NCBI RefSeq assembly: GCF_017833415.1
Contig: NZ_JAFICC010000004.1
Span: forward strand, 186,001-250,000
DNA length: 64,000 nt
Direction: 5' to 3'
Source: Flavobacterium sp. 1355
GTDB lineage: Bacteria > Bacteroidota > Bacteroidia > Flavobacteriales > Flavobacteriaceae
Within the stretch, counting starts at the first letter, position 1. Every line of letters begins with the position of its first letter. The position numbers and the translations under genes were made by a program. The notes under the pieces were generated by a model, which worked only from the letters and a program-made list of their open reading frames with translations, was not told where the DNA came from and did not search any database. Below are positions 37,105 through 45,313 of the stretch, in pieces.

Positions 37105-39243
37105 ATGAAAAATATGAAAAAACTACTCGTTATTATATTCGTATTTTCAATACAGTTTATAAATGCTCAGGATAAAGACCTGCTCAGAGCAAAACGTTTT
37201 TTTGATAAAACGTATTATACTGAATCTATCCTCTTGTATGAGAAATTGGCAGAAGAAAAGCCTTCTCAGGAAGTAATTAAAAATCTGGCAGACTCTTATT
37301 ATTACACTAACAATCAGATCAAAGCACAACAATATTACAGGCTTTTATTTCAAAATTATAATAAGGATTTAGAAAAAGGATATTATTTTAGATATGCCCA
37401 AACCTTAAAAGCGACAAATAATTATGATGAAGCTAATGTTATTTTAAAAGATTATTATGCTAAATCATCCAATCCTGACGATATTGTTTCTTTTGAAAAA
37501 GAATTAAAAGAACTCGAGAACGTTTCTGCTATTGGTAATAGGTTCGAGATTAAAAATCTGGCAGTCAATACTCCAAATTCTGAGTTTGGAGCAGTTAATT
37601 ACAATGATAATTTAGTTTTTGCAGCAGTAAAATTAAAACCCGGATTATTTGATAAAAAATTTAAATGGGATAATGAAACGTATTTAAATCTGGTAAAAGT
37701 ACCGATGAAAAATATTAATTCCAAAGATTCTGTTGCGCAGTATTTTGCCAGCGAATTAAAAACCGGAATGCACGAATCTAATGCTGTTTTTACAAAAGAC
37801 GGCAAAACGATCTATTTTACAAGAAACAATTCCAAAAACGGAAAGAAAAGAAAAAATGACCAGAAAATTTCGAACCTTCAGATTTTCAAAGCCGAATTAG
37901 TAAATGGAAAATGGACCAATGTAACATCACTGCCATTTAATAGTCCAAATTACTCTACAGAGCATCCGGCTTTGAGTGCAGATGAAAAAACACTGTACTT
38001 TTCTTCTGATATGCCCGGATCAATTGGTTCATTTGATATTTATGCTGTAAATATTAACAAAGGAGCATTTGAGACCCCAAAAAATTTAGGTCCGGTAATT
38101 AATACCGACAAAAGAGAACAGTTTCCTTTTGTAGCAGCAGATAATAAACTTTATTTTTCTTCTGACGGACATTTAGGATACGGATCTCTTGATGTATTTG
38201 TTTCTGAAATAAATGGAAATGAATATTCTAAACCAGTAAACATAGGATTGCCCTTAAACTCAAATTTGGACGATTTCTCATTTAATATAGATTCAAATAC
38301 CAAAGAAGGTTACTTCGCGTCAAACAGAGAAGGAGGAAAAGGGAGCGACGATATTTACCAGTTCAAAGAAACAAAGGAACTAATAGTTGAAGATTGTAAA
38401 CAATTTATAGCCGGAACCATTACAGATATTGATACCAAACTGGTTTTAGAAAACGCTACAGTATTGCTGCAGGACTCTGATAAAAAAACTTTGAATACAA
38501 TTGTAACGACTGCAGATGGTAAATTTAGTTTTACAGTTGCCTGTGAAACTTCTTATACAGTGGTTGCATTTAAAGAAAAATATACAAATGAATCCAAATC
38601 ATTCACTTTAGATAAAACCAGAAATGTTATAAATGACGGATCATTAGCATTGAAATCTTTGGATGCTATTAAATTAGAAGAAAAAGAAACCGCAGAAAAG
38701 AAAAGAAAGCAGGAGATTATTATAGAAGAAGAGAAGAAGAAAAAAGAAGAATTGGCTATTATCGAATTAAAACAAAAAGAGAAAAAAGCCAAAGAAGACG
38801 AAATTGTAACTGCAGAAATAAAAAAGAAAGAAAAAATAGATCAGATCTTAAAACAGGAAAAAGACGTTGTCAGAGACAAAGACCGCTTAATCATCAAAAC
38901 AGATCCTATTTATTTTGATTTTAATATGTGGTACATCCGTAAAGAATCAAAAGTAGTTTTAGGAAGAGTAGTGGCTTTGATGAATAAATATCCCGGGATG
39001 ACCATCGAAATAGGATCGCATACCGATACTCGGGGAAATGCAAAATTTAATGCAGATTTGTCCCAAAAAAGAGCCGATTCAACCAGAGATTTTATAATTC
39101 AGTCCGGTATAGATTCCAAAAGAGTAACCTCAAAAGGATATGGAGAATCGATGCCAATCGTAAAATGCAAAACCGACGATTCCTGTACAGAAGAAGAACA
39201 CGAACTCAACAGGAGATCAGAGTTTGTGATTAAGAAGTTGTAG
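37105..39243 (+). CDS. OmpA-family protein with PD40 propeller and peptidoglycan-binding domain
   Basis: A 712-residue exported protein. MKNMKKLLVIIFVFSIQFINAQ is the signal peptide, so the ATG at 37105 is preferred over an upstream in-frame ATG inside sprF. Domains in order: a TPR-like region (about 25-130), PD40/WD40-like propeller blades (HPALSADEKTLYFSSDMPGSIGSFDIY, YFSSDGHLGYGSLDVF), a carboxypeptidase-regulatory-like domain (about 435-515), a long Lys/Glu-rich coiled coil (about 520-600) and an OmpA C-terminal domain with IEIGSHTDTRGNAKFNADLSQKRA. The last binds peptidoglycan. This domain order recurs beside SprF genes and resembles PorE-type anchors of type IX systems. Confidence 0.9.
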   Translation: MKNMKKLLVIIFVFSIQFINAQDKDLLRAKRFFDKTYYTESILLYEKLAEEKPSQEVIKNLADSYYYTNNQIKAQQYYRLLFQNYNKDLEKGYYFRYAQTLKATNNYDEANVILKDYYAKSSNPDDIVSFEKELKELENVSAIGNRFEIKNLAVNTPNSEFGAVNYNDNLVFAAVKLKPGLFDKKFKWDNETYLNLVKVPMKNINSKDSVAQYFASELKTGMHESNAVFTKDGKTIYFTRNNSKNGKKRKNDQKISNLQIFKAELVNGKWTNVTSLPFNSPNYSTEHPALSADEKTLYFSSDMPGSIGSFDIYAVNINKGAFETPKNLGPVINTDKREQFPFVAADNKLYFSSDGHLGYGSLDVFVSEINGNEYSKPVNIGLPLNSNLDDFSFNIDSNTKEGYFASNREGGKGSDDIYQFKETKELIVEDCKQFIAGTITDIDTKLVLENATVLLQDSDKKTLNTIVTTADGKFSFTVACETSYTVVAFKEKYTNESKSFTLDKTRNVINDGSLALKSLDAIKLEEKETAEKKRKQEIIIEEEKKKKEELAIIELKQKEKKAKEDEIVTAEIKKKEKIDQILKQEKDVVRDKDRLIIKTDPIYFDFNMWYIRKESKVVLGRVVALMNKYPGMTIEIGSHTDTRGNAKFNADLSQKRADSTRDFIIQSGIDSKRVTSKGYGESMPIVKCKTDDSCTEEEHELNRRSEFVIKKL

Positions 39244-39264
39244 AAAATTTCAAATTACGGAGAA

Positions 39265-39312
39265 AAGAAAAGCTTCAAAATAAATATTTAATTTTGAAGC
39301 TTTTCTTTTTTT
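39265..39312 (+). terminator. Terminator of the cargo-SprF-OmpA operon
   Basis: Perfect 17-base stem (39265-39281 with 39291-39307) and T-run. Confidence 0.88.
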
Positions 39313-39353
39313 TTAATTATTTTTATAGAATAACAATGACTAAAAAAATAATT

Positions 39354-39836
39354 ATGAAAAAACTTGTCTTATCTTCCTTACTTCTGACTTTTATTGGATT
39401 GCAAAGTTGTAAAAATGAAGAAAAACAGAAAGAAGCCGAAGCCGCAAAAGCCGCAGCCGAAAAAGTGGTAAGTTCTGAATGTTACAAAGCAATTTATGAA
39501 AAGGATACTATTGATTTAAAACTAAATACTTTAAAAAATGGAAAATTAACTGGAGATTTGATTATGAAAGTGGCTCCTTCAACCGTAAGAACTGGTGAAG
39601 TTGCAGGTGAATTTCACGGGGATACCTTGTTTGTCGATTATACATTTACCGACACAGCAAATAAAGGCAAAACATTCAAAAATCCTATGGCATTTTTAAA
39701 AAGAGACAATCAGCTTATTTTAGGAAACGGAACCATGCAGACAACAATGGGTGTTACTTATTTGGTTAAAGACAAGCCTATCGATTTTGAACGTGTCAAA
39801 TATAAATTTTCAGTTGCAGAATGCGCTACAAAGTAA
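39354..39836 (+). CDS. Small lipoprotein of unknown function
   Basis: A 160-residue lipoprotein: MKKLVLSSLLLTFIGLQSC has a lipobox (LQSC) with Cys19. Two in-frame ATG codons upstream (39336 and 39294) are less likely, as they would bury the signal peptide behind extra residues. After the cysteine comes an Ala/Lys/Glu-rich linker (EEKQKEAEAAKAAAEKV), then a compact beta-rich domain with KNGKLTGDLIMKV, GEFHGDTLFVDYTF and GNGTMQTTMGVTYLV. I do not recognise a named family. Substrate of Lgt (26619-27551). Monocistronic between two terminators. Confidence 0.85.
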   Translation: MKKLVLSSLLLTFIGLQSCKNEEKQKEAEAAKAAAEKVVSSECYKAIYEKDTIDLKLNTLKNGKLTGDLIMKVAPSTVRTGEVAGEFHGDTLFVDYTFTDTANKGKTFKNPMAFLKRDNQLILGNGTMQTTMGVTYLVKDKPIDFERVKYKFSVAECATK

Positions 39837-39858
39837 AATAATAAACATATGTCATAAA

Positions 39859-39883
39859 AAAGCCGTTTCTTAGAAACGGCTTT
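39859..39883. terminator. Hairpin between convergent genes
   Basis: Perfect 11-base stem AAAGCCGTTTC / GAAACGGCTTT with a 3-base loop. It probably works for the lipoprotein gene and the convergent DUF1573 gene. Confidence 0.8.
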
Positions 39884-39905
39884 GCTATTTAAATTTTAAA
39901 TTTTT

Positions 39906-40286
39906 TTATAGAACTTCTCCTTTAATTTTTAAGGCGACTCTGCCTTCAGGCTGATTTACTGCATTTGTTTCAACAGTAATTGTCTTGCGAATCGGACCGG
40001 GAGTCATATTGTATTTTACATCAATTTTTCCTTTTTTTCCGGGCATAATTGCAGTTCCGGGTTTTGTAACAACAATTGAACTTACGGTAGATTCTGCAGA
40101 TATAATTAATAATGGGGCATCTCCTGTGTTTGTGAATTCAAAAGAACGAACCCCATTATCACTTTTAGAAATTTTTCCATAATCAATTGTGTTGTCTGGT
40201 GCTGTAAATTCAATTTTCGGGCCGTTTTGTGCATAACCGATTGCGCTAAACAATACGATTATAATAAAAGAGGCAACATTTTTCAT
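39906..40286 (-). CDS. DUF1573 exported protein
   Basis: A 126-residue protein with signal peptide (AIGYAQ, about residue 20) and a single Ig-like domain of the DUF1573 type: IDYGKISKSDNGVRSFEFTNTGDAPLLII then KKGKIDVKYNMTPGPIRKTITVETN. Many DUF1573 proteins carry an SCGCT motif after the third strand. Here the same place reads ESTVSSIVV with no cysteine, so any thiol or metal role of that motif is absent. Function unknown; probably periplasmic or surface associated. It is a single gene, convergent with the lipoprotein gene. Confidence 0.85.
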   Translation of the reverse strand: MKNVASFIIIVLFSAIGYAQNGPKIEFTAPDNTIDYGKISKSDNGVRSFEFTNTGDAPLLIISAESTVSSIVVTKPGTAIMPGKKGKIDVKYNMTPGPIRKTITVETNAVNQPEGRVALKIKGEVL

Positions 40287-40376
40287 TTGAAATTGTTTTT
40301 AAGTTGTAAGTAAATATACTTTGTTTTAATTAATACACAAATTATTATTTCGCTTTTTATAGTGTACTTAATTATT

Positions 40377-40384
40377 TACTTTTG
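40377..40384 (+). promoter_or_regulatory. -7 element for valS, with leader
   Basis: TACTTTTG matches TAnnTTTG exactly and implies a leader of about 115 bases. The leader carries a 13-base tandem duplication, GTTAAGGCAAAAG at 40444-40456 and again from 40457. No T-box-like structure was recognised. Confidence 0.45.
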
Positions 40385-40505
40385 CTGTCAACACAAATAC
40401 AAAAACTGAACCAAAGTGTAAAAGTGATTTGTTTAGCCATTTTGTTAAGGCAAAAGGTTAAGGCAAAAAATAGATAATTTAACAGAAAAACATATCCACG
40501 ATAAA

Positions 40506-43139
40506 ATGACAATTCCAGCACAATTTGACGCTAAGACGATCGAGAATAAATGGTATGCGTATTGGATGAAAAATAATTATTTTCATTCAGAACCAGATCA
40601 CAGAACACCTTATACAATTGTAATCCCGCCGCCAAACGTCACTGGAGTCCTTCACATGGGGCATATGCTGAACAATACTATTCAGGATGTTTTAATTCGA
40701 AGAGCACGACTAAAGGGTTTCAATGCCTGCTGGGTTCCGGGAACGGATCACGCTTCTATTGCTACTGAGGCAAAAGTTGTAGCAAAATTAAAAGCAGAAG
40801 GAATCAATAAAAATGATTTAACCCGCGAAGAATTCTTAAAACACGCCTGGGAATGGACCGACAAATACGGAGGAACAATTCTGGAGCAGCTCAAAAAACT
40901 GGGAGCTTCATGCGATTGGGAACGTACCAAATTTACTATGGACCCGGATATGTCGGCATCTGTAATTAAATCGTTTGTAGATTTATATAACAAAGGATTA
41001 ATCTACAGAGGATACCGTATGGTAAACTGGGATCCTGAAGCAAAAACAACTTTGTCTGACGAAGAAGTAATTTACGAAGAGCAGCAAGGAAAATTATTTT
41101 TCCTGAATTATAAAATTGAGGGAAGTGAGGAATTTTTAACCATTGCTACAACACGCCCCGAAACTATCTTTGGAGATACTGCAATTTGTATCAACCCAAA
41201 TGATGAGCGTTTTACACATTTAAAAGGTAAAAGCGCCATCGTTCCGATTTGCGGAAGAGTAATTCCGATTATCGAAGACGAATATGTAGATGTAGAATTC
41301 GGAACAGGATGCTTAAAAGTAACTCCTGCGCACGACATGAACGATAAAACGCTGGGAGAAAAACACAATCTTGAAATCGTTGATATTTTTAATGAAGATG
41401 CTACGCTAAATAGTTTTGGATTACACTATCAGGGAAAAGACCGTTTTGTGGTTCGTACCGAAATTGCAAAAGAACTGGAAGAAATCGGAGCTTTGGCAAA
41501 AACAGAAACGCATTTGAATAAAGTGGGAACTTCTGAAAGAACCAAAGCTGTAATCGAACCAAGATTATCAGATCAATGGTTTTTGAAAATGGAAGATTTA
41601 GTAAAACCGGCAATCAAATCGGTTTTAGAAACAGGCGATATTAAATTGCATCCAAAACGTTTTGAAAATACGTATGCGCACTGGTTAAACAATATTCGCG
41701 ACTGGAATATCTCTCGTCAGCTTTGGTGGGGACAACAAATCCCGGCCTATTATTATGGAGACGGAAAAGAAGATTTTGTAGTTGCTGAAAGCATAGAAGA
41801 TGCTTTAGCTTTAGCTAAAGAAAAAACAGCTAACAATTCACTTACAGCTTCTGACCTTAAACAAGATGTAGACGCATTAGATACCTGGTTTTCTTCATGG
41901 TTATGGCCTATGTCTGTTTTTGGCGGGATTATGGATCCGGAAAGTGCAGATTACAAATATTATTATCCAACAAATGACCTGGTTACAGGTCCGGATATTT
42001 TATTTTTCTGGGTTGCCAGAATGATTATTGCAGGTTACGAATATGCGGGTGAAAAACCATTTACAAACGTATATTTAACTGGTTTGGTAAGAGATAAACA
42101 ACGTCGTAAAATGTCTAAATCATTAGGAAATTCTCCTGATCCTTTGGATTTGATCGATAAATTTAGTGCCGATGGTGTTCGTGTAGGATTACTTTTGAGC
42201 GCTTCTGCAGGGAACGACATTATGTTTGATGAAGACTTGTGTAATCAGGGAAAAGGTTTTTCAAACAAAATTTGGAATGCTTTTAAACTAATTAAGGGAT
42301 GGGAAGTTTCTGAAACTATCGCGCAGCCGGAATCATCAAAAGTGGCAATCGAATGGTATGAAGCGAAGTTACAGCAGACTCTGGTTGATATTGAAGATAA
42401 CTTTGAGAAATACAGGATTTCAGATTCATTAATGGCAATTTACAAATTGGTTTGGGATGATTTCTGTTCGTGGTTCTTAGAAATGATCAAACCAGGATAT
42501 CAGCAGCCAATAGATAAAGTGACGTTTGATAAAGCAATCGAAATGTTAGAAAGTAACTTGAAATTGCTTCACCCTTTTATGCCTTTCTTAACGGAAGAAA
42601 TCTGGCAGTTAATTGCTGACAGAACTACAGAAGAAGCTTTAATTGTTTCAACATGGCCGGAATTAAAACCATTTGATGCTAAATTAATTGCTGATTTTGA
42701 AAATGCTATCGAAGTAATCTCAGGAATCAGAACGATTCGTAAAGACAAAAATATTCCGTTTAAGGACACAATTGAATTAAAAGGAATTAACAGCGAAAAT
42801 GTTTCTGCTTATTTTGATTCAATCATAACGAAATTAGGAAACGTATCGGCATTCGAATATGTTTCGGAAAAAGTTGAGGGCGCATTATCTTTCCGTGTAA
42901 AATCGAATGAATATTTTATTCCGATTACAGGAAATATTGATGTTGAAGCAGAAATCGCAAAACTGACAGAAGAATTGAATTATACAAAAGGATTCCTGAA
43001 ATCTGTAGAGGCAAAACTTTCTAACGAGAAATTCGTAAACGGAGCTCCGGAAAAAGTATTAAATATAGAAAAACAAAAACAAGCCGATGCTTTGGCAAAA
43101 ATTGCCACAATAGAGCAGAGTTTGGCTGGTTTGAAATAA
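40506..43139 (+). CDS. valS: Valyl-tRNA synthetase
   Basis: An 877-residue class Ia synthetase charging tRNA-Val. PPPNVTGVLHMGHMLN holds the HIGH-type motif at residues 50-53, and RRKMSKSLGNSPDPLDLI the KMSKS loop near residue 534. The editing domain is seen as TTRPETIFGDTAICINP and GTGCLKVTPAHDMND. DWNISRQLWWGQQIPAYY and DTWFSSWLWPMSVFGG are ValRS hallmarks. The C-terminal coiled coil (about residues 815-877) is present. Length is normal. It ends with a strong terminator before a dispersed repeat. Confidence 0.97.
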   Translation: MTIPAQFDAKTIENKWYAYWMKNNYFHSEPDHRTPYTIVIPPPNVTGVLHMGHMLNNTIQDVLIRRARLKGFNACWVPGTDHASIATEAKVVAKLKAEGINKNDLTREEFLKHAWEWTDKYGGTILEQLKKLGASCDWERTKFTMDPDMSASVIKSFVDLYNKGLIYRGYRMVNWDPEAKTTLSDEEVIYEEQQGKLFFLNYKIEGSEEFLTIATTRPETIFGDTAICINPNDERFTHLKGKSAIVPICGRVIPIIEDEYVDVEFGTGCLKVTPAHDMNDKTLGEKHNLEIVDIFNEDATLNSFGLHYQGKDRFVVRTEIAKELEEIGALAKTETHLNKVGTSERTKAVIEPRLSDQWFLKMEDLVKPAIKSVLETGDIKLHPKRFENTYAHWLNNIRDWNISRQLWWGQQIPAYYYGDGKEDFVVAESIEDALALAKEKTANNSLTASDLKQDVDALDTWFSSWLWPMSVFGGIMDPESADYKYYYPTNDLVTGPDILFFWVARMIIAGYEYAGEKPFTNVYLTGLVRDKQRRKMSKSLGNSPDPLDLIDKFSADGVRVGLLLSASAGNDIMFDEDLCNQGKGFSNKIWNAFKLIKGWEVSETIAQPESSKVAIEWYEAKLQQTLVDIEDNFEKYRISDSLMAIYKLVWDDFCSWFLEMIKPGYQQPIDKVTFDKAIEMLESNLKLLHPFMPFLTEEIWQLIADRTTEEALIVSTWPELKPFDAKLIADFENAIEVISGIRTIRKDKNIPFKDTIELKGINSENVSAYFDSIITKLGNVSAFEYVSEKVEGALSFRVKSNEYFIPITGNIDVEAEIAKLTEELNYTKGFLKSVEAKLSNEKFVNGAPEKVLNIEKQKQADALAKIATIEQSLAGLK

Positions 43140-43161
43140 AATCAAATCTATTTTAAATATA

Positions 43162-43192
43162 AAAGCTGTCCAAAATGGACAGCTTTTTTTGT
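43162..43192 (+). terminator. Terminator after valS
   Basis: Perfect 10-base stem AAAGCTGTCC / GGACAGCTTT, 5-base loop, T-run. Confidence 0.9.
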
Positions 43193-43195
43193 TTT

Positions 43196-43293
43196 GTCAT
43201 TCCGAGGAACGAGGAATCACACTCATGAGTGACAAAGATTAGCGACTTTTTGTGTGGGATTTCGCGTGTCATTCCGAGGAAACGAGGAATGAC
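43196..43293. repeat. Dispersed repeat with GTCATTCC hairpins
   Basis: Two near-identical units in direct orientation, 43196-43222 and 43268-43293 (GTCATTCCGAGGAA...). Each forms a small hairpin, GTCATTCC with GGAATGAC in the second. Between them is GATTAGCGACTTT, shared with the loop of the element at 15571-15666. Confidence 0.8.
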
Positions 43294-43302
43294 AATATTG
43301 TA

Positions 43303-44616
43303 CTATTTTTTCTTCGTCAAAACCAAAAACAAAGGATAAGAAATCAAAGTAATTCCAACAATGATAACAAAGCTTTTTGGATCACTGTAAATAAATCCGA
43401 TCAATAATGCAATCGAGGCTATAATAGCGATTATCGTGCTCCAAGGATACCAAAAAGAGTGATACGGTCTAGGTAAATCGGGTTCTTTTGTTCTTAATTT
43501 CAGGAGCGAAAAATAAGCCAGCCCCCAAACGATAATCGAGATAAAAGCGGCAAAAGAGAACAATACTTCAAAAGAGCCAATACAAATTAAAAATAAGCTG
43601 AAAAGTGATGAAACTAAAAGTGCCACAATTGGAGTTCCTCCTTTATTTACCGTTGTTCCTTTCCTGATAAAAAATCCGTCGCGGCTCAATCCATAAAGAA
43701 TTCTTGGCGGAATCATCATAAAGGCATTTAAAATACTGATTAAAGAGAAAATAGAAATTACAGTAACGATTTTAGCCCCGTTTTCGCCAAAGAGAATCTT
43801 AGCAACATCGGCAGCAGCAAGGCTTGATTTGGCCAAAGTTTCAATAGGCAAAACATGAAAGAAAGCTGCATTTACCAAAACATAAATTACAATCACAAGT
43901 AATACACCGCTATATAATGATTTAGGAATATTTTTACCCGGATTCTCATTTTCTTCCGCAAAAAAGCAAACGCTGTTCCAGCCATTATAAGTTCCGATAA
44001 TAAGCTGTAATGACTTGAAAAAACCAAAAATAAGCCCAATTTGAAAAATTGAATTATCTGTTTTTATTTTCGGAACCTCAACGCCCGAATATATAAAACA
44101 GGCTATTACCAGAGCCACAAAACAAATCACTTTTAAAAAACTGGTAATTTGCTGAATAACGCTTCCGTTTTTTACCCCGCTCAAATGAAGAAGGACAAAA
44201 GCAGCTAATAAGGAAACAGATATTACAGTTGAATAATTGGCAAGCTCAGGAAATAAAATAATAGTATATTCACTAATAACAATGCAGTAAAATGCAGGCG
44301 GAATGGCATTTACAATGTAATCAAACCATCCGGAAAGAAAACCTGCATATTCACCCAAAGCTCTTTTGATGTAATTATAAGATCCGCCGGCTTTTGGCAG
44401 CATGGTAGCAAGTTCAGAATAGGAATTGGCACCTAATAAAACGTAGAAACCTCCAAAAAGCCAGGAAGCAATAATTAACCAATAATTATCAAGCATTTCT
44501 GCAATAGTTCCCGGCGTGCGCAAAATTCCGACTCCAATTGTTCCGCCAATTAAAACGGCAATATTAAAACTTAGACCTAAACTCTTTTTTAATTGATTTT
44601 TTGCGGCATCTGACAT
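43303..44616 (-). CDS. APC superfamily amino acid permease
   Basis: A 437-residue inner membrane transporter with 12 predicted TM helices. The first unwound helix reads IGGTIGVGILRTPG, the G-x-G-x-G substrate-binding segment of the APC fold. AGGSYNYIKRALGEYAGFLSGW and YNGWNSVCFFAEENENPGKNIPKSL are typical of the amino acid/polyamine/organocation family, close to the LAT-like (SteT/YfnA) branch. The substrate is probably a neutral amino acid, not decidable here. It is preceded on its strand by no operon partner and sits next to the valS-side repeat. Confidence 0.9.
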   Translation of the reverse strand: MSDAAKNQLKKSLGLSFNIAVLIGGTIGVGILRTPGTIAEMLDNYWLIIASWLFGGFYVLLGANSYSELATMLPKAGGSYNYIKRALGEYAGFLSGWFDYIVNAIPPAFYCIVISEYTIILFPELANYSTVISVSLLAAFVLLHLSGVKNGSVIQQITSFLKVICFVALVIACFIYSGVEVPKIKTDNSIFQIGLIFGFFKSLQLIIGTYNGWNSVCFFAEENENPGKNIPKSLYSGVLLVIVIYVLVNAAFFHVLPIETLAKSSLAAADVAKILFGENGAKIVTVISIFSLISILNAFMMIPPRILYGLSRDGFFIRKGTTVNKGGTPIVALLVSSLFSLFLICIGSFEVLFSFAAFISIIVWGLAYFSLLKLRTKEPDLPRPYHSFWYPWSTIIAIIASIALLIGFIYSDPKSFVIIVGITLISYPLFLVLTKKK

Positions 44617-44743
44617 TTTTAAATTTTGTTTTGTTGTGATTTCTGGCGGTAAAAGTAATTATAATAAAACTAGTTTCTTTTTTAAAATCAATAAACCTCA
44701 TCTATTGCTAAATGAGGTTTATGTGTATTAAAGTATTGTTTGT

Positions 44744-45292
44744 TTAAGAAAATACGAATAAGAAAATTAAAGGAAAAACTAAACCTGCCAAAGCTAATTT
44801 CCAGCCACGGCTTTTAAAACTAAATTTTCCTGCTTTAATAATAAATGTGCCCGTAATCGCAATTGTAATTAAACTCAAAGCAAAAATATCAGAATAATAG
44901 ATCCACCAGTTCGAAGTACTTTTATGAATTTTCATTGTCTGACTAATAATTGGAGTTTTTGTAAAAGAAACAATTTCTCCTCTTCCCGTTTTCATATCAA
45001 TTTCGACATCATGATTTTCAAAAGAAATTTTATAAGTTCCTTTTTTAATTCCCTGACGACGAATTTTATCATCAATATTTAATTTCTTTCCTAATTCTTC
45101 AGCAAATTTTTCATTTAGATTTTCCTCAGCAGGAAGGCTAATCTGTATTGCTTTTGTTTCGGTTGTATATTTTTCGGGATGCCAGTATTCACGATGATTC
45201 ATCATAAGTCCTGAAAAGGCAAACGAAACAATTAACCCAATATAGAAATAACCCAAATCACGGTGTAGATTTCTTGCTTTGATTTTTTTCAT
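44744..45292 (-). CDS. PepSY-associated TM protein (siderophore-linked reductase-like)
   Basis: A 182-residue membrane protein. An N-terminal helix (DLGYFYIGLIVSFAFSGLMMNHREYWHP) follows RNLHRDLG, with histidines usual in PepSY-TM proteins. A PepSY-like periplasmic domain spans about 50-115 (FENHDVEIDMKTGRGEIVSF). Two C-terminal helices come after KIHKSTSNWWIYYSDIFALSL. Proteins of this type accompany TonB siderophore receptors and are thought to help reduce or release ferric iron in the periplasm. It begins 21 bases after the receptor gene at 45314, so the two form an operon. A short form of the family, lacking the long N-terminal extension. Confidence 0.8.
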   Translation of the reverse strand: MKKIKARNLHRDLGYFYIGLIVSFAFSGLMMNHREYWHPEKYTTETKAIQISLPAEENLNEKFAEELGKKLNIDDKIRRQGIKKGTYKISFENHDVEIDMKTGRGEIVSFTKTPIISQTMKIHKSTSNWWIYYSDIFALSLITIAITGTFIIKAGKFSFKSRGWKLALAGLVFPLIFLFVFS

Positions 45293-45313
45293 GATTCAAT
45301 TTAATAATAGCTG

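Noticed and set aside
40377..40505. T-box or other riboswitch in the valS leader
   Set aside because: No specifier-loop or antiterminator structure was recognised; only a 13-base tandem duplication is visible, and T-boxes are not expected in this phylum.
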